This document shows positions 21,502 to 30,814 of a stretch of 40,531 nt of DNA, piece after piece. The position numbers and the translations under genes were made by a program. The notes beneath the pieces are model-generated. The model had not been told where the DNA came from. It made no database searches and saw nothing but the letters and a program-made list of their open reading frames with translations. How positions within the stretch are numbered: position 1 is the first letter of the stretch; every line of letters begins with the position of its first letter. The stretch spans positions 1 through 40,531 of IMG/VR virus record IMGVR_UViG_3300022744_000013. The stretch is one strand, 5' to 3'. This DNA is from a virus.

Positions 21502-24500
21502 TTACTTCTCCTGGGCTTTCGCGCGAAGGTACTGGGTGACAAGGTTCTTCAAGGCTGCGGAGGGGAGCTTGGCTCCGGCCTTCTTCAGCTCCGGATCATG
21601 GCGGATATTGGCCAGGATATCATCAGCCGTCGAGCCGATCTTCCCGTCGATCATGGCCTGGGTGATGCGCTTGATCCCCGGGGTATAGGAGAGGATGCCG
21701 GCAGTTCCCAGCAACGCCGGGACAGTCAAGGCCCCGGTCACCCCCGCAGCCGCTCCGCCGAGACCTGTCGCTGCCGCAGCCGTAGCCAGACCCACACCGC
21801 GAAGCGAGCCTTCCCGGTTCGGGCGGTCACCAAGTGTCCTCTCCGCGTCCATTGCGGGTTTCTGATCCAGAGCCTTCCCTCGGGAAAAGTCCCTCGGAAC
21901 CCCGGCGTCTCGCTCAGCCGGCGACATGCGACGGATACCGGAGATGTATTCCTTCGGCGAAGGCACCCCTTCTGCCGCCACTGATGGCCCAGTACCCGAG
22001 GCCACGTCCAGCCGAAGCTGCCGGGCATAGGCTTTATTCAGGTTCTTCAACCTCGCCCCAGCCGCCGGGTTGTTCTTCGCCACGAGGTTATCAGCCTCCC
22101 GGCCAAGCTCCTCGACGATCCGCAAAGCCTTCTGCTCCGCGACTGTCTGGGTTTCGTTATCACCCTTTGCTCCAAGGCTCCGCATGACAGTTCGGAGTTC
22201 TTCGTTAAACTGCCGATAACCCTCGCCGTCGAACTTCCCACCCTTAGTCAGGTAGTCCAGGGCATTCTGGATATTCCCCCAGATAGCAATGCGGTCGTCA
22301 AGCCCCTGGCCGAGGTTCTGAGTCTCCCCGAGGAAGAGATCTCGCAGCGCCTTGACCTTCCCGGTGAACTCCTTACTCACAACCCCTTGGACATGGGGAC
22401 GCAGAGTTTCATACCCTTCCGTCAGTGCCTTATGAACATGATCGTTCATTTCAAACCCAGGTTTGACGTTATCCGGAACGGTCTTTCCGATCAGTGCCAG
22501 AACCTCTGCGGCCTTCTTCTTCGACCATTGCTGGAAAGTTCCTTCCCGAACCCCCCGGACACCCGGAATGTCTTGGAGCAGACCCTCCAAATGGCCGAGA
22601 CCAGCCCGCTGGAATGTCGTTAGGTCGACTGGGGGGATTTCGGCCTTCCCGCCAGTGTTATCCAGACCCAGATGCTTCTCGATCAGTGCAATGCGGGATT
22701 GCAGAACATCGTCCGGCTCATAGGGGCTTTGCTTCAGCTTCGGATTTGCCAAGATAGGCTCTGCCGGCTCAGCCTTCGGCGCGAGTTTCTCCAGCTCCGG
22801 GTGTTTCCGAAGGATACCCTCCCGAGTTGTCGGGAAGTTCTCTTCCCCTATTTGGAGGAGCTTTTGCTGGGCTTCGATTGAGGCCTTCCCAAAGCCCCGA
22901 GCGGAAAGGAGACCCTGCTGGGCCGCTTTGTTCTTCTCCGCGATCGCTGCGATTGCCGCGTCCTGCTTCCCTCGAAGGGCCTCCATCGAACCCTCGGCAT
23001 TCCGCTCGTCCAAGGCATAGTTCGCCTTGGCGTTGCGGTTGGCGGCTTCGATTTCAGCTTCCTTGGCCGCATTCTGGGCACGCAGGGACTCATTCAGCGT
23101 GAGATGCTGTTGGGCCTTTGCCTGAACCTTTCGAAGTCCGGCTTCGTCCAGTCCCTGGAGTTCCACGGGCAGGGCTGCAAGGTTATCTTCCCGAGGAGAG
23201 GGGAGGTCAAATCCCTTCGAATGGAGCAAGTCCTGGATAGCTTGATCTGTTTCGGGGGCGAGGAACCCTCGTGCGCCTTTGATCGCCCCCCGACCGAGAA
23301 GGCTCGCCCCGCCACCAAATGCCACACCCTCCAGGCCAGCTCCCAGGGCATCCTCCGGGTTGGCTTCGTTGAACCCTTTCACCCCCCCGTAAGCCGCATT
23401 CGCCGCTACGTCCGCTCCGACCTTGCCCATGCCTGCCCGAGTCAAGGCCCCTTCCACCCCTGCCGTCGGGGCCAACGACCCGAGGATATCCCCAGCCAGA
23501 GCCGACTTCGGGTTCTCTTCATCCGCGAGGTCTTTGGCAAAGCGCCCTTCCCGACCAGCGAAGAGAGCCGGTAGGCCCGCCGACCCAGCATTACCAGCGT
23601 TCATCAAGAAGGTGCCAACGGGGGACTTAGCGGCATCGGCAGCCATCTGCCCCATACCCTCAAGCTGACGCTCCATCGGTTGCAGGCCCGTGAGCTTGTG
23701 CCCAGCATTGAAATCCGCCACAACCCGATCTGCGCCATAGTCATACTGCGGATCGACGTTGAAGCCCGCTTCCTTATCCGCCTGACGCCGGACGTAGAGA
23801 TACATATCCTTGGTCAGTTTCCCAACCGGAACGGAATTGATTGCCCCGATGACCTTGGCTTCGTACCCTTCCGGATAGGGGATGACCTTCTTCGTTCCAG
23901 AGAGCTTATACCCTTGCTCCGGGGCATCGGGTTCAGCGGACAAGCCCCCGGCACCAACTCCATACATCTGGGGGAACGCCTGCTCCAGATTGCTGAGAGC
24001 TTCCTGAACCTTGACATTCGCCGGCCCCGCGATCGACCGAGCCTTTTGAATCTCTGCCGCCAGTCGAATGGCCTTCGCCCGCTTCGCCGGGGCGTCATCC
24101 GAAGCCGTGGGCACCAGACCGGCTGCCAGGCGCTTGACCTGATCCGCTTGGGCTGCTGCACCAGTGGCAAGATAAATTGTAGACTCCAAGATCGGCCCAT
24201 AGGATTGCTCCACGACCTGCCGCTGTGAGGATTGCAAGGCTCCCTTGTACTGCGAAGGGACCTTATCCCCAAACAGCGCCTCGGCCATTCCGGGTTGTTC
24301 CGCCTTCGGGTCCTTCCTCACCGCTTCCTGGATGATCTTCAGGTTCGTCATCAACGAGATGGCATGGCCAGCGGCAGTTTCGGCCTGGGCAGAAGCATCC
24401 ACCCCCTGGTTCGCCGCGCGGTTCTTGGCCTTGAAGTCAGCTTCCTGCTGTGCAATCGCCTCCCGGCGACGCGCAAGGTCAAGCTCCTCAGCGGCTCGGG

Positions 24501-24672
24501 TATCCTGATTACGACGGATATCCAGCCCGTCCTGCGCCTGCTGATGTGCCTGGACGCGTGCAGGGTTCCCCTGCATAGGGACGGCACCCGGAAAAGGTTG
24601 TGGCTGAACTTGAGGGGCCGGAGGCTGAACCTTCAACCGAGCAAGGACTGCTGGATCAGTGATTTCAGGCAT
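21502..24672 (-). CDS. Large ejection/internal virion protein, 1056 aa
   Basis: The largest protein in the window. It is Ala/Gln/Glu-rich and helical, with a Pro/Gln-rich N-terminus, a Gly/Ala-rich central stretch (about residues 350-470), long coiled-coil segments (about 530-620) and a Gly/Ala-rich hydrophobic segment near 975-1010. Podoviruses inject such proteins to build a DNA conduit across the cell envelope. There is no lysozyme motif I can see. It is the third of a three-gene ejection block, starting adjacent to the 273-aa gene, with the fibre gene after it. Confidence 0.75.
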   Translation of the reverse strand: MPEITDPAVLARLKVQPPAPQVQPQPFPGAVPMQGNPARVQAHQQAQDGLDIRRNQDTRAAEELDLARRREAIAQQEADFKAKNRAANQGVDASAQAETAAGHAISLMTNLKIIQEAVRKDPKAEQPGMAEALFGDKVPSQYKGALQSSQRQVVEQSYGPILESTIYLATGAAAQADQVKRLAAGLVPTASDDAPAKRAKAIRLAAEIQKARSIAGPANVKVQEALSNLEQAFPQMYGVGAGGLSAEPDAPEQGYKLSGTKKVIPYPEGYEAKVIGAINSVPVGKLTKDMYLYVRRQADKEAGFNVDPQYDYGADRVVADFNAGHKLTGLQPMERQLEGMGQMAADAAKSPVGTFLMNAGNAGSAGLPALFAGREGRFAKDLADEENPKSALAGDILGSLAPTAGVEGALTRAGMGKVGADVAANAAYGGVKGFNEANPEDALGAGLEGVAFGGGASLLGRGAIKGARGFLAPETDQAIQDLLHSKGFDLPSPREDNLAALPVELQGLDEAGLRKVQAKAQQHLTLNESLRAQNAAKEAEIEAANRNAKANYALDERNAEGSMEALRGKQDAAIAAIAEKNKAAQQGLLSARGFGKASIEAQQKLLQIGEENFPTTREGILRKHPELEKLAPKAEPAEPILANPKLKQSPYEPDDVLQSRIALIEKHLGLDNTGGKAEIPPVDLTTFQRAGLGHLEGLLQDIPGVRGVREGTFQQWSKKKAAEVLALIGKTVPDNVKPGFEMNDHVHKALTEGYETLRPHVQGVVSKEFTGKVKALRDLFLGETQNLGQGLDDRIAIWGNIQNALDYLTKGGKFDGEGYRQFNEELRTVMRSLGAKGDNETQTVAEQKALRIVEELGREADNLVAKNNPAAGARLKNLNKAYARQLRLDVASGTGPSVAAEGVPSPKEYISGIRRMSPAERDAGVPRDFSRGKALDQKPAMDAERTLGDRPNREGSLRGVGLATAAAATGLGGAAAGVTGALTVPALLGTAGILSYTPGIKRITQAMIDGKIGSTADDILANIRHDPELKKAGAKLPSAALKNLVTQYLRAKAQEK

Positions 24673-25494
24673 TCACTTGCCCTCCGGGTTGTCGAAGATC
24701 CGACCGTTGATGTTGTAGTAAGTCCTTCCAGTCGCGTGATCGTAGATCGGCGCAGCCGTAGTCGCCCCCCTGATCGCTCGGCCTTCTTGCCGAGCGCCTT
24801 CCAGGATCTGCTGTGAGCCTTGAGGGGCCAGCTGACTCTGCATAGCCTGCCGGATACTGTCGTAACTCGGCAGCGGGCGGGAAGTCTGATAAAGAGGTGT
24901 TCCCTTTTCATCGGCCAGGGGGAGGCCCTGGGCCGCCACCTTCCCCGCAATCGCCGGCCCATTCAGGACCAAGTTCTGCCCGGCCTCGTCGGGAACGAGA
25001 GTATCGCTCTGGTAATCCGGGGCCTTCATCTGCCCGGATTGAAGGTCCGAGCCACGAACATGGTAAGGCCCATCCATCATCCAGGTGTTGTTCTGCTGCT
25101 GCTGCCGGGTGATCCCGGCCACGACAGGTTTCAGATCCTCTTCCAGGAGTGGATTGCTTCCGTACTTCGACCAGAGTTCCGTCGACGACATTCCTCCCTG
25201 GAGATCCTTGGCCAATTCCGCCTGGGAGTCTCGATATGCCGCAGTCTGTTGCGCCAAGATATCCGCCTGCTGCTTCGTCGCGTCCTTCTCCATGGACTTT
25301 CCAGCCCAAGCTTGGAAGATCTGTGCGACGGGTTGTAGCCAGGATTTGTAATCATCGTGCTGTGTCAGCGCCTGGCCGAGCATCGTTTCGGCTAGTTTCT
25401 GCCGCATCAGTGCCTCGGCCGTCTGGGCTTCGAACCCCGTCGGCTTCGCCCACTTCTTCGGCGTGATGTTGACGGTTGGAAGAGCGGCAGCCAT
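24673..25494 (-). CDS. Putative ejection/tail protein, 273 aa
   Basis: An Ala/Gln-rich, helical protein that starts MAAALPTVNITPKKWAKPTG and has a tyrosine-rich C-terminal end (YDHATGRTYYNINGRIFDNP). The ATG at 25494 overlaps the preceding TGA (TGATG); a GTG codon just upstream also fits. Lying between the S74-tailed protein and the giant internal protein, it resembles a middle member of a P22-type ejection trio. No enzymatic motif is visible. Confidence 0.7.
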   Translation of the reverse strand: MAAALPTVNITPKKWAKPTGFEAQTAEALMRQKLAETMLGQALTQHDDYKSWLQPVAQIFQAWAGKSMEKDATKQQADILAQQTAAYRDSQAELAKDLQGGMSSTELWSKYGSNPLLEEDLKPVVAGITRQQQQNNTWMMDGPYHVRGSDLQSGQMKAPDYQSDTLVPDEAGQNLVLNGPAIAGKVAAQGLPLADEKGTPLYQTSRPLPSYDSIRQAMQSQLAPQGSQQILEGARQEGRAIRGATTAAPIYDHATGRTYYNINGRIFDNPEGK

Positions 25495-26600
25495 CACAAT
25501 GCTCCGTAGTTGACAGTTTGATACCCGAGAACCACCGGCCCGAGGGCTTCAGGCTTGATCCCCGCAACTTCATCCGCCATGACGCCGACGGAGGGTTCAC
25601 CCCAGAGGTAGTTGTAGGAGTAAATCCCAAGCCCATCATCCCGAACTGCGAGGAGCTGGATATTCTCCTTCAGCCTCCGGTCGGAGAACTTCGTCACAGC
25701 GCTGGCCCCAATCGTGCCAATCGCCCCCAGAGCAGCATTCAATGGGTTCGCAGCCATTTCAGCCTGATACTGCTTCAGCGCCGCGTTGTACTGGTCATTC
25801 GTGGCTTGGTAGACCGGAGCCGCCCCGATCTGCGCCCCAGCAGTCACGTTCCCGAACTGAGGTGTCGTGACTTGGTTCCCAGACCGCAGTGCATTGAGCA
25901 TATTCAGCGGCTGGTTCTTGAAGTAATCCGCTTCCTGAACCGCCTGTTGTTGCGCCTGGTTCTGGAACTGCGCACTCGCCAGCCCACGATTGAAGACGTT
26001 CTGCTGCTCCTGATCCCCGGCAAGCAGCGCCGAAGTCCGTTGGTCGTTCTGGGCTTTGTTCAAGATCTCCTGACTATGCCCATAAGCATCCGAGCCGACT
26101 TGAATGCCCTGGTTCGCCAGCTGGGTGTTCAGCGAGGCCTTGTCGTGGTCCAGATAGGGCTGCAGCCGGTCCATGTACGCCGAGGTGATCTTGTCCCTCA
26201 GAGCCGAGGCATCTGGCGCTAGAGCCAGACCGTTGTTCAGTTTCCCGAACTGGTCTGCCCGCATGGGATTGGCCGAAGCCTGCCCGACGTACCCGATGCC
26301 TTTCAGCGCCAGGTCGTTCAAATCCCCGGAAATGGTGTTGTTCTGATCCAGCAGCCGCTGCTGTGCCGGGTCGAGGGTCGTGGTTGCAGTGACTTGGGGA
26401 ATCCACTGCCCAGTCTGTGGGTCAGTGTATCCGCCGCCATCTTCCTGCGTCCCATAGCTGTATTTCAACGAGCCATAAGGTCCGACTTGGTTCGCCTGGT
26501 TCAGCCGGCTTGTAGCAACCGCAGAGTTGACGTTCGCAACGCCTTGCTTATCCGCCGCTGCTGCGTAGTCAGGTGCTGCCGGAGCGCTGGGTTTTCCCAC
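25494..26600 (-). CDS. Virion protein with C-terminal S74-type intramolecular chaperone, 368 aa
   Basis: The last 65 residues contain KFSDRRLKENI (304-314) and GVMADEVAGIKPEA, the signature of the peptidase S74/endosialidase chaperone domain, which trimerises tail proteins and usually cleaves itself before the Ser. The first 300 residues are Gln/Asn/Ala-rich and look like an ejection or tail-tip protein rather than a spike. It overlaps the acetyltransferase gene by 32 bases and the next gene by one. The chaperone is of the short type. Confidence 0.82.
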   Translation of the reverse strand: MGKPSAPAAPDYAAAADKQGVANVNSAVATSRLNQANQVGPYGSLKYSYGTQEDGGGYTDPQTGQWIPQVTATTTLDPAQQRLLDQNNTISGDLNDLALKGIGYVGQASANPMRADQFGKLNNGLALAPDASALRDKITSAYMDRLQPYLDHDKASLNTQLANQGIQVGSDAYGHSQEILNKAQNDQRTSALLAGDQEQQNVFNRGLASAQFQNQAQQQAVQEADYFKNQPLNMLNALRSGNQVTTPQFGNVTAGAQIGAAPVYQATNDQYNAALKQYQAEMAANPLNAALGAIGTIGASAVTKFSDRRLKENIQLLAVRDDGLGIYSYNYLWGEPSVGVMADEVAGIKPEALGPVVLGYQTVNYGAL

Positions 26601-27027
26601 GATACTTTTCCCTTAGTTGAAGCCATTTACACTGATCCTTCGTGATCGAATAAATCAGCAAATCCCCTTTCGGGGCGGCATCCTTGAGGGTAGCCTCTAG
26701 GGTAAATCCGAAATGTTCGGTCCAGCGGATTGAGTCGAGGTTATCGCTCTCAATCGGTGCGAGGACTTTGGTAACACCGAGTTCTTCGAATGGGTAGTGG
26801 CAAACGTACCAGAGGAACTCACGATTTAGCCAATCGCGGCGGAGGCTGGCGAGGTGAACCATGACACTCGCGCCGTTGAAGCCCTCGAAAAGCACCGCGG
26901 CCACTGGGCCGGTCTTCATATCCATAAGCCCGATGGTCGAGCCCCGTCCGTCGAACCAATTGAAACCAAGCTTCTGGGCAATCCAGGGCCCGAAGAGGTT
27001 ATCACAATTGGCGAGGACTTTCTTCAC
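26569..27027 (-). CDS. GNAT-family N-acetyltransferase, 152 aa (GTG start)
   Basis: The probable start is GTG at 27027 overlapping the upstream stop, with GGCGGA before it; the longer frame to 27186 would overlap the preceding gene by 163 bases. Residues 30-120 show the GNAT order of strands and helices, ending LAPIESDNLDSIRWTEHFGF, the usual acetyl-CoA region and motif B. It would acetylate a small molecule or protein. GNAT genes are often found among podovirus tail genes, with unknown targets. Confidence 0.82.
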   Translation of the reverse strand: MKKVLANCDNLFGPWIAQKLGFNWFDGRGSTIGLMDMKTGPVAAVLFEGFNGASVMVHLASLRRDWLNREFLWYVCHYPFEELGVTKVLAPIESDNLDSIRWTEHFGFTLEATLKDAAPKGDLLIYSITKDQCKWLQLREKYRGKTQRSGST

Positions 27028-28607
27028 AGAGTTCCGCCAGGGATGAAGAGGTAATTCGTCGCGGCCCACTCGGCAGAGGCAGTGCTGGAAATGATCCGAA
27101 TACGGAAGGCGTGGAGGAAGCCAAGGTCGCAAGTCACGGTCATCCAGGTCGGCTTGATCGGAGCAACCCCGAGGGACCACACGCACTGGTCCCAGTCCCC
27201 GGAGTCCCAGATACCTACAGCGCCGTTCGTGACGTAGGTCAGCTGGGAACTGCTATCATACGCCCGGAAGTCCGTGTCGATCGAGTACTGGATCGTCATG
27301 TTGCCTTCGAACGCTAGATGCGGGCGAACGAGGGTGATCTGCTTCTCCGCCGGCATTCCGAACTGGTTGTAAGCTTGGATCACGTCTCCTTGGACCGCAA
27401 CCCCAGAGTCGGAGGTCCCTGTCCAAGCTTGATACACCACCCCAGCGCAGGCATAGAAAAGCTTCCCGCCAACCCCGAGGAAACAGGAAGCGTTCCAGTT
27501 CGTGAACCGACACCAAGCCTTCGTTGTCAGGTTCATGACGAACTGCGTGGAGTAGGTATCTTCGCTATAAGGTAGGTTGATGTAGAGGAAGTTTCCTCCA
27601 CGGAATACCCCAACGCACCAGCCAGCCACGTCCTTATACGCAGACACCATCGGAAGATAGGCCCCCTGGACGAGGAAGCTCAGAGCCGAGGTCCGATCGA
27701 CGATCGTGGACTGGAGGAACTTCGACAAGGGGAACAGCCCGTTCTCGGACAGATAGACCAGGTCCCCGCCGAAGTCCGAGAGAGGTCGGCGGCCCACCGG
27801 CCTTCCAATCTCATAAACCCCGACGAGGCCCCAAGCAGTCGCATCTGCCGGATCGGTGCCCTTATACACCGCGGCTTCCCCAGCGGAGGTAATCGCGACG
27901 AAGTAGTCATCGGCCCCAGAGCCGTTGTCCAGCGTCCAGGACCCCGTCGCAACGAGCTTCCCACCGAGTTTGAACAGCGCTCCAACCGGGAACTCCACAG
28001 CAGCCCCGGCAAAGGAATCTGTCGGGAGGTACCACAGGCTCATGGAGCCTTCCTCCACGAACCATAGGCGCTTTTTGTGCAGGGAGACGTAGGACAAGGT
28101 GTTGGTGGCGACGCCAGTAATCGCCGGAACCGAAACCCCGGTGAGGGCTGCCCAACTCGTCCCGTCGTACTTCAGCAGCGAGTCCGTGCCGTTCACCATG
28201 ATGAGGAAAGAACCCCCCGAGTTGGCGAAGTTCGTGCTGATCCAATCCCCGGAGGTGCAGGCAATGTCCGCAGCCCCGAAAGTCCCGCTGGTCGAGGCGT
28301 TGTAAACCCCAACATTCGTGGAGGCAAAGAGTTTATACCCCCCAGTCCCTTCCCAACCGTGGAGGGACTTGATTGAATCCGAGAGGCCACTGATCCAGGT
28401 ATCTGACCCCTTCCGCAGCATGACGTTGGTGACGTCTGGGAAGACGTTATCCATTGCCACGGCCTGGAGTGGTCGCATATTGGAGAGGTTGCCGTTGGCG
28501 TTCCAGCCTTCGTAGGGAGAAGGGATGGTGGTCTGACGGCCCACCGCCTCGTCCTGGGGGATTGGGCGAGCGCCGGAGCGGGGGGATCGGACTGGCGGGC
28601 CTCTCAT
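27024..28607 (-). CDS. Tail tube / packaged-DNA stabilisation protein (P22 gp10-like), 527 aa
   Basis: The start chosen is ATG 28607, two bases before the upstream stop; the frame is open to 28679. After a basic, Pro-rich 25-residue N-terminus the segment TTIPSPYEGWNANGNLSNMR and later Trp/Tyr-rich strands such as KRLWFVEEGSMSLWYLP match podovirus stabilisation/tail-hub proteins that plug and extend the short tail. It follows the adaptor gene, the normal order. The C-terminus overlaps the acetyltransferase start. Confidence 0.82.
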   Translation of the reverse strand: MRGPPVRSPRSGARPIPQDEAVGRQTTIPSPYEGWNANGNLSNMRPLQAVAMDNVFPDVTNVMLRKGSDTWISGLSDSIKSLHGWEGTGGYKLFASTNVGVYNASTSGTFGAADIACTSGDWISTNFANSGGSFLIMVNGTDSLLKYDGTSWAALTGVSVPAITGVATNTLSYVSLHKKRLWFVEEGSMSLWYLPTDSFAGAAVEFPVGALFKLGGKLVATGSWTLDNGSGADDYFVAITSAGEAAVYKGTDPADATAWGLVGVYEIGRPVGRRPLSDFGGDLVYLSENGLFPLSKFLQSTIVDRTSALSFLVQGAYLPMVSAYKDVAGWCVGVFRGGNFLYINLPYSEDTYSTQFVMNLTTKAWCRFTNWNASCFLGVGGKLFYACAGVVYQAWTGTSDSGVAVQGDVIQAYNQFGMPAEKQITLVRPHLAFEGNMTIQYSIDTDFRAYDSSSQLTYVTNGAVGIWDSGDWDQCVWSLGVAPIKPTWMTVTCDLGFLHAFRIRIISSTASAEWAATNYLFIPGGTL

Positions 28608-28608
28608 C

Positions 28609-29322
28609 TCACTGCATCCAGTTGCCCGAGGGAACAAACACCCCGGGCTTGATGGTCGCCGGAGTCCCCTCGGCGACATTGATCCGGGCTTTGACCTTAT
28701 CCCGGGCGATGTAGTTGTTCAGGAGATTATAGTACTGCGTCTCATCGGCTTGGTACGGCAGACCTTTGATCCGCTTCCAGTAGAACGCCAGACCCTTACG
28801 GAGGATGCGCTCAGGGAACCGGAACAGATCCGTGTCGGCAGTGACGGCAGCCTTCGCTACCCCTGCCGAGTCCGTCACTGCCCAGGAACTCGCATACTCG
28901 AACGCAATGGTGCTGAACGGAGTCGTCGGAGCCGGGTTGATCAGGAGGTGATCCCCCCTGATCCGAAACTTATAAAACGGCCCCGGGTTCGGGAGGGCTT
29001 TGATCTGCTGCCACTCCGTCTCATCCAGTGGGCCATACAGCGGCCGGCGAAGGGTCCGATCGAAGAACGTCTCGAAGTATGCGAACTGATACCCATTCGG
29101 AGCCAAGGTCTGGATCGCTCCCTGATCCTCGTCTGCGATCGAGGTGAAGATCGCCTCTTCCGTCGTGACGTTGAACTTCGACTCGTTCACCATTTCGTCC
29201 AGCAGCTCGTTCAAGATCCCGAAGAGCTGCTGAACCGTCGCATCGAGGCTGCTCACCACGATCGACGGAATGTTCAGCGCATGGATGCGGCAGTGATCCT
29301 GAACGAGGCTGAGAACGGACAT
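28609..29322 (-). CDS. Head-tail adaptor (P22 gp4-like), 237 aa
   Basis: The N-terminal helices (MSVLSLVQDHCRIHALNIPS, then QQLFGILNELLDEM) and the later FYKFRIRGDHLLINPAP segment are typical of adaptor proteins that bind beneath the portal ring in short-tailed phages. The C-terminal FYWKRIKGLPYQADETQYYN segment also fits. AAGGAAC lies upstream of the ATG at 29322. Its position after portal and capsid genes and before the tail hub supports the call. Confidence 0.82.
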   Translation of the reverse strand: MSVLSLVQDHCRIHALNIPSIVVSSLDATVQQLFGILNELLDEMVNESKFNVTTEEAIFTSIADEDQGAIQTLAPNGYQFAYFETFFDRTLRRPLYGPLDETEWQQIKALPNPGPFYKFRIRGDHLLINPAPTTPFSTIAFEYASSWAVTDSAGVAKAAVTADTDLFRFPERILRKGLAFYWKRIKGLPYQADETQYYNLLNNYIARDKVKARINVAEGTPATIKPGVFVPSGNWMQ

Positions 29323-29331
29323 GAGAGTTCC

Positions 29332-29940
29332 TTACTTCCGAGTCCCGTCCGCCGCAGCAAGCCGGGTTTCGAGGTTCTTCATCTGGGTCTGGAGGAGCTT
29401 CAGAGCCTCCTCGGCGGACTTTGCTCGAGCTTCGAAGTCGGTGTTGGCCTGGCGGAGAGCTTCGATCTCACTGGCGGAGACCCCGGTGCCCTTTGCGGCT
29501 TCGAGCCAGGCTTCAGCCTTGGACTTCAGCGCTCGACCGCCCATGCCGAGGCGACCCAGGGCTTCTTCGGTCATTTCGGCGACCTGCTCCACGCTCACGA
29601 TACCACAGTCCAGCAGCATCTTGACCTGCGCCGGGGAGGCGACAGGCCACTCACGGACTGGTGTTCCAATCTCGGGGTTCTCGTGGTTCTTCTCCCAGGC
29701 CTTCAGCCCGGACTTGTAGATATCCACCCAGGCAGCGGGGATGCGCTCCTGGCGGACACCTTCCTCCATGTCCTTGATCCAGTCCTCCGCGACCTTCTCC
29801 ACCCGGTCTTTACTGCCCGCCGGGGTGATGATGGCGTAGATGACGTCCTTGGACACATAGTGCCCGGTTTCGATGGAAGCAGTTCGATCTTCGACAGCAC
29901 GAGTCTCGAAGATAACATACGGGGGATGCGGGTCAGCCAT
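29332..29940 (-). CDS. Conserved structural-region protein with C-terminal coiled coil, 202 aa
   Basis: Residues 1-90 form a mixed domain (PPYVIFETRAVEDRTAS near the start). Residues 105-155 look like helix-hairpin-helix turns (LLDCGIVSVEQVAEM and LGRLGMGGRALKSKAEAWLE), and 155-195 are a coiled coil. It is located between the capsid/decoration genes and the adaptor gene, where many podoviruses carry an uncharacterised gene. A terminator hairpin lies just upstream (29971-30008). A virion assembly role is inferred from position only. Confidence 0.75.
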   Translation of the reverse strand: MADPHPPYVIFETRAVEDRTASIETGHYVSKDVIYAIITPAGSKDRVEKVAEDWIKDMEEGVRQERIPAAWVDIYKSGLKAWEKNHENPEIGTPVREWPVASPAQVKMLLDCGIVSVEQVAEMTEEALGRLGMGGRALKSKAEAWLEAAKGTGVSASEIEALRQANTDFEARAKSAEEALKLLQTQMKNLETRLAAADGTRK

Positions 29941-29970
29941 GGTAAATCTCGCTTGGCAGGGAGGGTAGAA

Positions 29971-30008
29971 ACTCCCCAGGGGCTAGGGTGAGGAAGCCCC
30001 TGGGGAGT
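29971..30008 (-). terminator. Perfect 14-bp hairpin downstream of the capsid genes
   Basis: ACTCCCCAGGGGCT (29971-29984), a 10-base loop and AGCCCCTGGGGAGT (29995-30008) pair without mismatch. On the minus strand only about three T residues follow, so it may be a partial terminator or RNA-processing stem that keeps capsid expression above that of the tail genes. Confidence 0.75.
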
Positions 30009-30022
30009 CCTTTACTCATAGG

Positions 30023-30751
30023 TCAGACGATCTGACCCTGAGCGAAGGGACGGTTGATGTGAGCGATGTTGTAGTACACCGTCGCATTGTTGTACGTCGC
30101 AGTGACGGTCCCCGAGATAGCAGCGGTCGAAACCGCCGACATGGTAACGAGGGTGCCGCTGGGGTCGATGTCCGTGACGGTAGCGCCTGAGGCAACGCCC
30201 GTCCCCGACAGATACGCCCCGGCAAACCAGCCGTCAGCGTTCGACACGCGGAGCTGGGTGCTCCCCGAGTTGTTGACGCAGTTGGTCTTGGCAACGGTCT
30301 GAGTCGCCGCGATGATGACGCGAGCGTTGAGGACCTGCTTGCCGTTGCCCAAGGCACCGCCCTGGCCGGCTGCGGCGATGGCGAAGGTGGTATCCGCAGC
30401 AACCGAGGCCGAGCAGTTGACAGGAACAACCCCGCCGATCTGGACCCAGAGGAAGTTGCCCGAACTCGCCGGAACCATGGCGACACCGAGAGTCCGGCCC
30501 AGGCCGGCGGTGTTCGGGACTTCAGTCGCATTGTACACCACCTGTCCGCTGGCAATGGTCTGAGTGATGACGACAAGGCCGAACTGACGGATCGAACCGT
30601 TGGCCTTGACGTACATGAACTCACCACCACCCCAGTAGGGATCGACGGCATCGACGATGAGGCCCGGAAGCAGGCGAGCCGTGCTGTCCGGGAGGTTGTA
30701 GGGGGTCAGCTGGGGATTGCCCACCGGCCCATTGATCAGGCTGTATGCCAT
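30023..30751 (-). CDS. Putative head decoration/structural protein, 242 aa
   Basis: Directly downstream of the major capsid gene and followed by a hairpin terminator, as expected for a highly made virion protein. The product is Gly/Ala/Thr/Val-rich and strand-forming throughout, with few charged residues. The phrase DGWFAGAYLSGTGVASGATV is typical of beta-rich decoration or Ig-like surface proteins. AAGGAAGC lies upstream of the ATG at 30751. The CCCCGGGG element at 30771-30802 separates it from the capsid gene. Confidence 0.72.
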   Translation of the reverse strand: MAYSLINGPVGNPQLTPYNLPDSTARLLPGLIVDAVDPYWGGGEFMYVKANGSIRQFGLVVITQTIASGQVVYNATEVPNTAGLGRTLGVAMVPASSGNFLWVQIGGVVPVNCSASVAADTTFAIAAAGQGGALGNGKQVLNARVIIAATQTVAKTNCVNNSGSTQLRVSNADGWFAGAYLSGTGVASGATVTDIDPSGTLVTMSAVSTAAISGTVTATYNNATVYYNIAHINRPFAQGQIV

Positions 30752-30770
30752 TGAAGCTTCCTTTCGAAAT

Positions 30771-30802
30771 CCCCGGGGATTATAATTCTCAAACCCCCGG
30801 GG
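30771..30802. repeat. CCCCGGGG-pair element, copy 6
   Basis: CCCCGGGGAT, centre 30774/30775, and CCCCCGGGG, centre 30798/30799, 24 bp apart. It lies in the 63-bp gap between the capsid stop and the decoration-protein start. Read leftward it contains TATAAT beside an arm. Confidence 0.88.
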
Positions 30803-30814
30803 AATTGACCCTCA

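Noticed and set aside
28750-29991. 413-aa rightward frame over the adaptor and coiled-coil genes
   Set aside because: Antisense shadow of two structural genes; Arg/Gly/Asp-rich with no domain and no ribosome site.
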